From positions 10,104-74,103 of the forward strand of contig NZ_JAWLVJ010000023.1 in NCBI RefSeq assembly GCF_033100395.1: DNA of 64,000 nt, given 5' to 3'. The notes beneath the pieces are model-generated. The model was given only the letters and a program-made list of their open reading frames with translations. It searched no databases and was not told the origin of the DNA. A program made the position numbers and the translations under genes. Numbering within the stretch: position 1 is the first letter of the stretch; each line of letters starts with the position of its first letter. This stretch comes from Terasakiella sp033100395. Its GTDB lineage: Bacteria; Pseudomonadota; Alphaproteobacteria; Rhodospirillales; Terasakiellaceae. Positions 59,597-64,000 of the stretch are shown here, one piece after another.

Positions 59597-60340
59597 TTAC
59601 TTCTTCAAAAGAGTGCGGGCACGGTCAAGATCGGCTTGAGTATCAACCCCAAGCGGAACCGTGTCAACGAGGGCAACATCAATACGCATGCCGTTTTCCA
59701 GGGCGCGCAGTTGTTCCAGTTTTTCACGGCGTTCCAATATACCGGGGGCCAGGTTAACAAAACGATTAAGCGCTTCGCGGCGAAAGGCATAAAGACCGAT
59801 ATGGTGATAAAGCGGCCCGTCGCCATAAGGTGCGGTTGCGCGCGTAAAGTAAAGCCCGTGGCCCACATTGGCACCTTCTTCAAAGGCACAGACCGCCTTG
59901 ACCACGTTGGGGTTGGTGCGTTCGCTCTCTTCCGTGATTTCAGCCGCAAGTGTTGAAATATCAACCACGTCTTTACCCAGCGGGGCGAATACTTTGCGCA
60001 CAATTTCCGGGTCAAGAGTGGGCAAGTCGCCTTGAACGTTTACAACCGCATCATAGCGCGAATCGGGGTCGATATTCTGCACAGCCTCAAACACGCGATC
60101 AGACCCGCTGGGGTGATCCGGTTTGGTCAGCACGGCAAGACCGCCTGCTTCGGTGATGGCATCGGCGATTTCTTTTTCTGCGCAGGCCACAACAACAGGC
60201 CCGATATCGGCTTCCATCGCGCGCCGCCAGACATGGACGATCATCGGTTCGCCATGGATATCCGCCAGTGGCTTGCCCGGCAGACGTTCAGAGGCCATGC
60301 GCGCAGGTACAACAATGATGGGATTTTTAGGTAAAGACAT
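59597..60340 (-). CDS. kdsB: 3-deoxy-manno-octulosonate cytidylyltransferase
   Basis: Activates Kdo with CTP for LPS core synthesis (247 aa). Nucleotidyltransferase motifs are VVPARMASERLPGKPLADI, VNVQGDLPTLDP and the closing GVDTQADLDRAR. One deviation is QGDLP where QGDEP is usual. First gene of kdsB-pheA-cytochrome c. Confidence 0.96.
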   Translation of the reverse strand: MSLPKNPIIVVPARMASERLPGKPLADIHGEPMIVHVWRRAMEADIGPVVVACAEKEIADAITEAGGLAVLTKPDHPSGSDRVFEAVQNIDPDSRYDAVVNVQGDLPTLDPEIVRKVFAPLGKDVVDISTLAAEITEESERTNPNVVKAVCAFEEGANVGHGLYFTRATAPYGDGPLYHHIGLYAFRREALNRFVNLAPGILERREKLEQLRALENGMRIDVALVDTVPLGVDTQADLDRARTLLKK

Positions 60341-60456
60341 AAGCGCTACTCAATTGAATTTATTTGTTTGTTGTTTTAGACGATTTTACGCCGACCTCCA
60401 AGATATGAAATTTTTTGCGCAAACGCCCTTGACCTTTAAAAGTTTTTACCTATTTT

Positions 60457-60470
60457 TGAATGAGTATTCA
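60457..60470. promoter_or_regulatory. TetR operator (upstream of tetR gene)
   Basis: TGAATGAGTATTCA lies 15 bp before the regulator start. It directly follows a promoter-like TTGACC (60429-60434), 16 nt, TATTTT (60451-60456). It matches the palindrome at 61085-61098 in 12 of 14 positions, so autoregulation is likely. Confidence 0.7.
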
Positions 60471-60485
60471 TTAATTGGAAAAACT

Positions 60486-61067
60486 ATGGCCCGCCCCCGA
60501 TCCTTTGACAAAGATACCGTGCTTGATCAGGTTATGACCTTATTCTGGGAAAAGGGCTATGGCGGGACATCCATGATGGATATCCAGTCTGCAACGGGCT
60601 TGAAGCCTGGCTCTCTCTACGATTGCTTTGGTGGCAAGCATGAATTATTTCTGGAAGCCATCGATCACTATCGCAAAAATGTGGTGCGCAAACGTTTGGA
60701 TAAAATGACTGCACCCGGTCCTGCGCGTGAACGTCTGGAAGGTTTTTTCAATGATCTGATCGAATTTTCCCTAGGCGATGGGCGCAAGCTCGGCTGTTTG
60801 ATGTCCAATACAGCCGTTGAACTGGCCCCCCATGACCCTGAAACCAAACATATCGTGCAGGATAATTTGATTGAAATCGCTCAATCTTTTGCTGATGTAG
60901 TGGAAGATGGCATCAACAGCGGCGAATTCAAAACGACAGAAAGCCCTGAAAATATTGCACGTTTTCTAACCAGCACGGTTCAGGGCCTGCGCGTGATGGC
61001 AAAAAGTGCCACATCCGAAGACACATTAAAAACCACAACCAGATTGGCCTTGCAGGTGCTTGGCTAA
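60486..61067 (+). CDS. TetR/AcrR-family regulator
   Basis: Predicted repressor (193 aa). The N-terminal helix-turn-helix (about 5-50) is typical (FDKDTVLDQVMTLFWEKGYGGTSMMDIQSATGLKPGSLYDCFGGKHELF). The ligand-binding half is divergent; it has a Cys (GCLMSN) in a place where several TetR proteins sense thiol-reactive compounds, but this is inference. Long in-frame 5' extension overlaps kdsB and is spurious. It precedes a peroxiredoxin-like gene. Confidence 0.93.
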   Translation: MARPRSFDKDTVLDQVMTLFWEKGYGGTSMMDIQSATGLKPGSLYDCFGGKHELFLEAIDHYRKNVVRKRLDKMTAPGPARERLEGFFNDLIEFSLGDGRKLGCLMSNTAVELAPHDPETKHIVQDNLIEIAQSFADVVEDGINSGEFKTTESPENIARFLTSTVQGLRVMAKSATSEDTLKTTTRLALQVLG

Positions 61068-61084
61068 TTTTTTTTGACAATAAA

Positions 61085-61098
61085 TGAATGATCATTCA
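61085..61098. promoter_or_regulatory. TetR operator (upstream of peroxiredoxin-like gene)
   Basis: TGAATGATCATTCA is a perfect 14-bp palindrome, just downstream of a TTGACA (61074-61079), so it would sit in the promoter spacer and block transcription when bound. Same half-site as in front of tetR. Confidence 0.75.
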
Positions 61099-61116
61099 AA
61101 AACAGGAGTTAACTTG

Positions 61117-61641
61117 ATGATTACCCCCCGCACAGAAGTCCCCAATTTTTCCGTAGACCTGCTTTCCGGTGGCTCATGGTCACTGGCTGACCAAAAACCG
61201 GAAAATTTCACCATGGTTGTTGCTTATCGCGGTTACCACTGCCCACTTTGTAAAATGTATCTTGGTAAACTGAACCGAATTGCGGAAGACTTGAAAGAAA
61301 AAGGCATCAATCTGATTGTTTTAAGCTCAGATACCGAAGAACGCGCCCAGATGGCGAAAGATGAATGGGAACTGGATAAGCTGGATATCGCGTATGGCTT
61401 GTCCATTGAAGATGCGCGCAAGCTGGGCCTGTTTGTATCAGCCAGCATCGGCACCACATCCACAGGTGTGGTGGAACCGGATCTGTTCTCTGAGCCGGGC
61501 CTGTTTATGATCCGCCCGGATCAGACGCTTTATTTTGCCGACATCCAGACCATGCCATTCCTGCGCCCGGACTTATCCGGTCTGCTCGCTAACCTGGATT
61601 TCATCCTGTCCAAAGGCTATCCGGCACGCGGTGAAGCTTAA
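61117..61641 (+). CDS. Peroxiredoxin-like AhpC/TSA-family protein
   Basis: Thioredoxin-fold protein (174 aa) with a CPLC redox centre in YRGYHCPLCKMYLGKL and the family segment GINLIVLSSDTEERAQMAKDEW. The CxxC pattern suggests a two-Cys or PrxQ/Bcp-like redox role for peroxide or disulfide. The ATG at 61117 has AGGAG; an ATG at 61084 would overlap the operator and lacks a ribosome site. It is probably controlled by the TetR protein. Confidence 0.88.
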   Translation: MITPRTEVPNFSVDLLSGGSWSLADQKPENFTMVVAYRGYHCPLCKMYLGKLNRIAEDLKEKGINLIVLSSDTEERAQMAKDEWELDKLDIAYGLSIEDARKLGLFVSASIGTTSTGVVEPDLFSEPGLFMIRPDQTLYFADIQTMPFLRPDLSGLLANLDFILSKGYPARGEA

Positions 61642-61650
61642 CTGATAAGC

Positions 61651-61680
61651 ACGTCATCCCTGCGTAGGCAGGGATGACGT
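61651..61680. repeat. REP-like palindrome
   Basis: ACGTCATCCCTGC-GTAG-GCAGGGATGACGT is a perfect 13-bp-arm hairpin 10 bases after the peroxiredoxin stop. It is related to the GTCATCCC units at 30809 and 52453. Confidence 0.85.
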
Positions 61681-61693
61681 TTCTACGTTAAAC

Positions 61694-61732
61694 AATGCCA
61701 GTCTCTCTGTTATAAAGGGACTGGCATTTTTA
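61694..61732 (+). terminator. Rho-independent terminator
   Basis: Stem AATGCCAGTC / GACTGGCATT with following TTTTATTT, shortly before the deoxyribosyltransferase gene. Confidence 0.8.
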
Positions 61733-61747
61733 TTTGAGGCGTAATCC

Positions 61748-62266
61748 ATGATCAAGCGCATCTATCTGGCCGGACCCGGCGTATTTTATCCTGACCCCAT
61801 TGCAGAGGGGGACCGGTTGAAAAAGCTTTGTGCGAATTATGGACTGGAAGGCGTCTATCCCATGGATGCGGGGCTGGATATTTCCAACATGACCAAACAT
61901 GAAGCAGGGCTTGCAATCTATCAGGCCAATATCGACCTGATCAAATCTGTGGATGGCGTCATTGCAGATATGCAGGCTTTTCGCGGCCCCGGGATGGATG
62001 GCGGCACTGCTTTTGAAATGGGGTTTGCCAAAGCGTTGGGTTTGCCTGTTGTGGGCTATAACACCAAGGGTCACTACCTGAATAGATGTTCGGCCTATTA
62101 TGACGGGTTGAAGCAGGAAGGCATTAATCGGGTGGATCCCTCTGGGTTAACCGTTGAAGATTTTGATCTGGTGGATAACCTGATGATGGCCTGCGGGGTT
62201 GATGCCCTGGTTGTGGATGAAGCGGCGGCCTGTCAGTGGTTTAGTGATCGTGTCGAAGCGGGCTGA
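61748..62266 (+). CDS. Nucleoside 2-deoxyribosyltransferase
   Basis: Salvage enzyme that swaps bases on deoxyribonucleosides (172 aa). Motifs YLAGPGVFYPD at the start, DGVIADMQAFRGPGMDGGTAFEMGFA (catalytic Glu in the final segment) and VVGYNT identify the family. Its 3' end overlaps the convergent membrane-protein gene by 26 bp. Confidence 0.92.
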   Translation: MIKRIYLAGPGVFYPDPIAEGDRLKKLCANYGLEGVYPMDAGLDISNMTKHEAGLAIYQANIDLIKSVDGVIADMQAFRGPGMDGGTAFEMGFAKALGLPVVGYNTKGHYLNRCSAYYDGLKQEGINRVDPSGLTVEDFDLVDNLMMACGVDALVVDEAAACQWFSDRVEAG

Positions 62267-63527
62267 CAAAGGCAATATAGAAGCCCAGAATAATCGATAG
62301 AAAGCAGATGCTGAACAATGGACTGAGCAAGGTCACGATGTTGGTCGGTCCCAATCCTGTATAGGCAATCCATAGCGTTAGGCATTGCATGATGGTTGCG
62401 CTGATAAAGGCACCTGCAAACATGGCGTTGAAGGGTGATCCGGTCAACAGGCACCAAAGTCCGATCAACAGCGTTATAAAGGTCAGGCCCCACAGGGGAT
62501 AGGTGATCATGCGTTCCCCATGCCACAGTCTGCGATACTGATCGACCATCATCTGCATAAAGGCAAGTGGGTCCTGAATGATGCGGGCATGGGCGAGATC
62601 AAGGCGCAGTTCGTTAGGTGTTTTATCCAAAAGCTGGGCTGCTTCGGTGATCTGGTAGTCTGCAAAATAATCTTCCACATCCGATTGGATGGATTGAAGC
62701 TTTACGATCCGTTCATCGAAGTTTTTGGACGTCCAGATGTCCTGACGCTTTTCATCCAGGTCTTTTTCAATCATGTCCCAAATCAGGGTGCGGGGGTCTT
62801 TTTCGGCGTAAGGCGTTGTTTGATGAGTTTCCATCAGGGCCGCGTTGGCGAAAATATGTGGCGCATGCGGCCGATCATTTTTGGTTTCATGCAGGGCCTT
62901 ATGGGTTGCCCCTTCCAGACTGGTCAGTGCCAGACAGAAAAACAACGGCAGGATAAAGGCCTTGGCATAGGAACATTGGTTGTGCCGCGCGATCAGCGGC
63001 GCTGCCAAAATCATGACTACCAGATAAACCCAGCCGAAACATTCCAGAATGATACAGAGCCCAATGGAAGTCCCCAGACCAAACAGGTTAAAAAACCAGG
63101 CGCGTCCAAAAGCGGATAGGAAAAAAGCAACCGTCAGAACACTAAAGCTGATGAACAGGGAATGGGGCAGGATGGTATAGTGGGTGGATAGAATAAATGG
63201 ATTAAAAAGAACTGGTAAGGCTATGATAATACCCAATAAATGGCTGTCGGTGTTTTTTCTGACACTGAGGGACAAGTAAAAAACTGCAAAAGCAAAAATC
63301 CAGATTTGAGCCAGAATCACATTGGATCGCTCCGGTGATATCAGTTCAAACAGATTCAAAAAAACTGGATAACCCAATGAATGCTGTGCAGAAAATTCGA
63401 TATAGGAAAAGGATTCGCTTAACGTGACGGGCACAGACCAGGGCATCCACGTCAAATAAGCCGCAACCAGGATCGGCAGCAGACTATGGAAGAAGATGGC
63501 TCGTTTTGTCAGGCGAACACGTAACAT
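62241..63527 (-). CDS. Polytopic membrane protein, function unknown
   Basis: Protein of 428 aa with about 8-10 predicted helices and a soluble loop (about 210-330). The general pattern resembles GT-C-type glycosyltransferase membrane proteins (early SESFSYIEFSAQHSLGYPVF), but no catalytic motif is certain. It is divergent from the truncated hydrolase region and convergent with the deoxyribosyltransferase. Confidence 0.65.
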   Translation of the reverse strand: MLRVRLTKRAIFFHSLLPILVAAYLTWMPWSVPVTLSESFSYIEFSAQHSLGYPVFLNLFELISPERSNVILAQIWIFAFAVFYLSLSVRKNTDSHLLGIIIALPVLFNPFILSTHYTILPHSLFISFSVLTVAFFLSAFGRAWFFNLFGLGTSIGLCIILECFGWVYLVVMILAAPLIARHNQCSYAKAFILPLFFCLALTSLEGATHKALHETKNDRPHAPHIFANAALMETHQTTPYAEKDPRTLIWDMIEKDLDEKRQDIWTSKNFDERIVKLQSIQSDVEDYFADYQITEAAQLLDKTPNELRLDLAHARIIQDPLAFMQMMVDQYRRLWHGERMITYPLWGLTFITLLIGLWCLLTGSPFNAMFAGAFISATIMQCLTLWIAYTGLGPTNIVTLLSPLFSICFLSIILGFYIAFVSPLRHDH

Positions 63528-63591
63528 TTATGGATTTACCCGCAATCAATATTTCGATAGCTTGCACAAAAAGCACTTAGAATGCAAGTAT

Positions 63592-63906
63592 TTAGGCATA
63601 TTTCTTCACAAATTGCTTCATTGACTTCAACACAACTTCCCGTGCCTGAAAGTGCGGTACATGCCCACAGGCCGGAACCATCACAGGTGTCGCAGAGCCG
63701 CTGGATTTTTCGACAATTGATTGAACTTGCTTTTGTGTACCATATTCATCATCAATGCCTTGCAGGACCAACAGAGGACAGGTGATCTTGCGAAGCATAT
63801 GTTCCATATTCCAGTCGGAAAATTTTGGGGTTAGCCAAGTTTGATACCAACCCAAAAAAGCCTTATGTGTATTTTCAAAATGGTATTTTTGCAGTTTTGA
63901 TTTCAA
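63592..63906 (-). pseudogene. Truncated alpha/beta hydrolase (C-terminal part)
   Basis: A 104-residue remnant with the C-terminal half of an alpha/beta hydrolase: the Asp-containing strand CPLLVLQGIDDEYGT and the catalytic His in ACGHVPHFQ. The nucleophile Ser domain is absent, and no ATG or ribosome site is present; the frame continues only to a stop at 63942. The 5' part has been lost or lies beyond the window, on the far side of an inserted element. Confidence 0.75.
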
Positions 63907-63909
63907 AAC

Positions 63910-64000
63910 ACTGACCCGTCCTAAAATACGTTGACGGTTTTAGGTTAAGCCCGTTGCTTTTGGCAGCGGGCTTTTCTGTGCATTTGGTTTGGCGTTTTCA
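63910..64000. mobile_element. Probable end of an insertion element
   Basis: The hydrolase frame breaks at a sequence CTGACCCGTCCTAAAATACG that looks like an IS terminus. It contains CCTAAAA/TTTTAGG (63920-63944), and then a plus-strand terminator (AAGCCCGTTGC/GCAGCGGGCTT, 63947-63973, TTTT), as often found near IS ends. No transposase lies within the window, so this rests on position and terminal structure only. Confidence 0.45.

Noticed and set aside
1..64000. tRNA, rRNA and CRISPR arrays
   Set aside because: I found no cloverleaf with CCA-proximal TTC-loop, no rRNA stretch and no regularly spaced repeats; this is a visual reading, so tRNAscan-SE and Infernal would be the deciding check.

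Overview
The window is a gene-dense bacterial chromosome segment of roughly 50% GC by eye. It is most consistent with a motile, aerobic-to-microaerobic, probably marine alphaproteobacterium of the Rhodospirillales type; Terasakiella- or Thalassospira-like is my guess, from gene content only. The pointers are ethylmalonyl-CoA pathway enzymes, a complete cbb3 oxidase locus (ccoNOQP plus ccoGHIS) behind Fnr-type boxes, an alphaproteobacterial CheZ, the hflKC-DUF2065-degP cluster and several chemoreceptors. I saw no rRNA, tRNA, CRISPR array or complete insertion sequence.

Layout. 1-7.5 kb: a 5'-truncated methylsuccinyl-CoA dehydrogenase (mcd), a PAS/GGDEF diguanylate cyclase, a PduO-type cobalamin adenosyltransferase, etfBA and hbd. 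7.6-9.2 kb: an AT-rich single-gene island encoding a membrane-anchored TPR protein. 9.3-12.3 kb: dapF-mtaB-ftsY. 12.3-13.8 kb: a 266-bp nested-palindrome MITE-like element that supplies the end of a ferredoxin-like gene, and a 25-codon membrane microprotein gene. 13.8-23.7 kb: panC and panB, translationally joined to ccoS-ccoI-ccoH-ccoG, then ccoPQON, with two Fnr boxes each placed about 41 bp upstream of a plausible start site. 24-31 kb: gamma-glutamyltranspeptidase, a globin-coupled soluble chemoreceptor, Nudix, flavin reductase, HIT, DMT transporter and GNAT genes. 31-41 kb: rsmI and lpoA-like genes, a cNMP-binding/receiver protein, hemW, an Ada-AlkA fusion with a separate ogt, lolA, a candidate small RNA, xth, a periplasmic binding-like protein and a ParA ATPase with a C-terminal membrane anchor. 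41.5-50 kb: a chemoreceptor ending in a degenerate hemerythrin domain, mesaconyl-CoA hydratase (mch), two paralogous CheY-like regulators, a dapC-like aminotransferase, a UMF1 transporter, a second periplasmic binding-like protein and mrp. 50-64 kb: hflK-hflC-DUF2065-degP, trpB2, arsC, cheZ plus a response regulator, kdsB-pheA-cytochrome c, a TetR regulator with matched operators and a peroxiredoxin-like target, a nucleoside deoxyribosyltransferase, a polytopic membrane protein, and a hydrolase gene truncated at what looks like an IS end.

How the genes work together. mcd, mch, hbd, etfBA and the adenosyltransferase (which makes the coenzyme B12 needed by ethylmalonyl-CoA mutase) all serve acetyl-CoA assimilation by the ethylmalonyl-CoA route. 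The cco genes provide high-affinity respiration, and the globin chemoreceptor may steer cells in oxygen gradients. No single large undescribed system is evident. The most novel-looking items are the TPR protein with a Q-x-G-x-x-N motif, the degenerate-hemerythrin chemoreceptor, the membrane-anchored ParA, the MITE-like element, the TetR/peroxiredoxin operator pair and the candidate small RNA.
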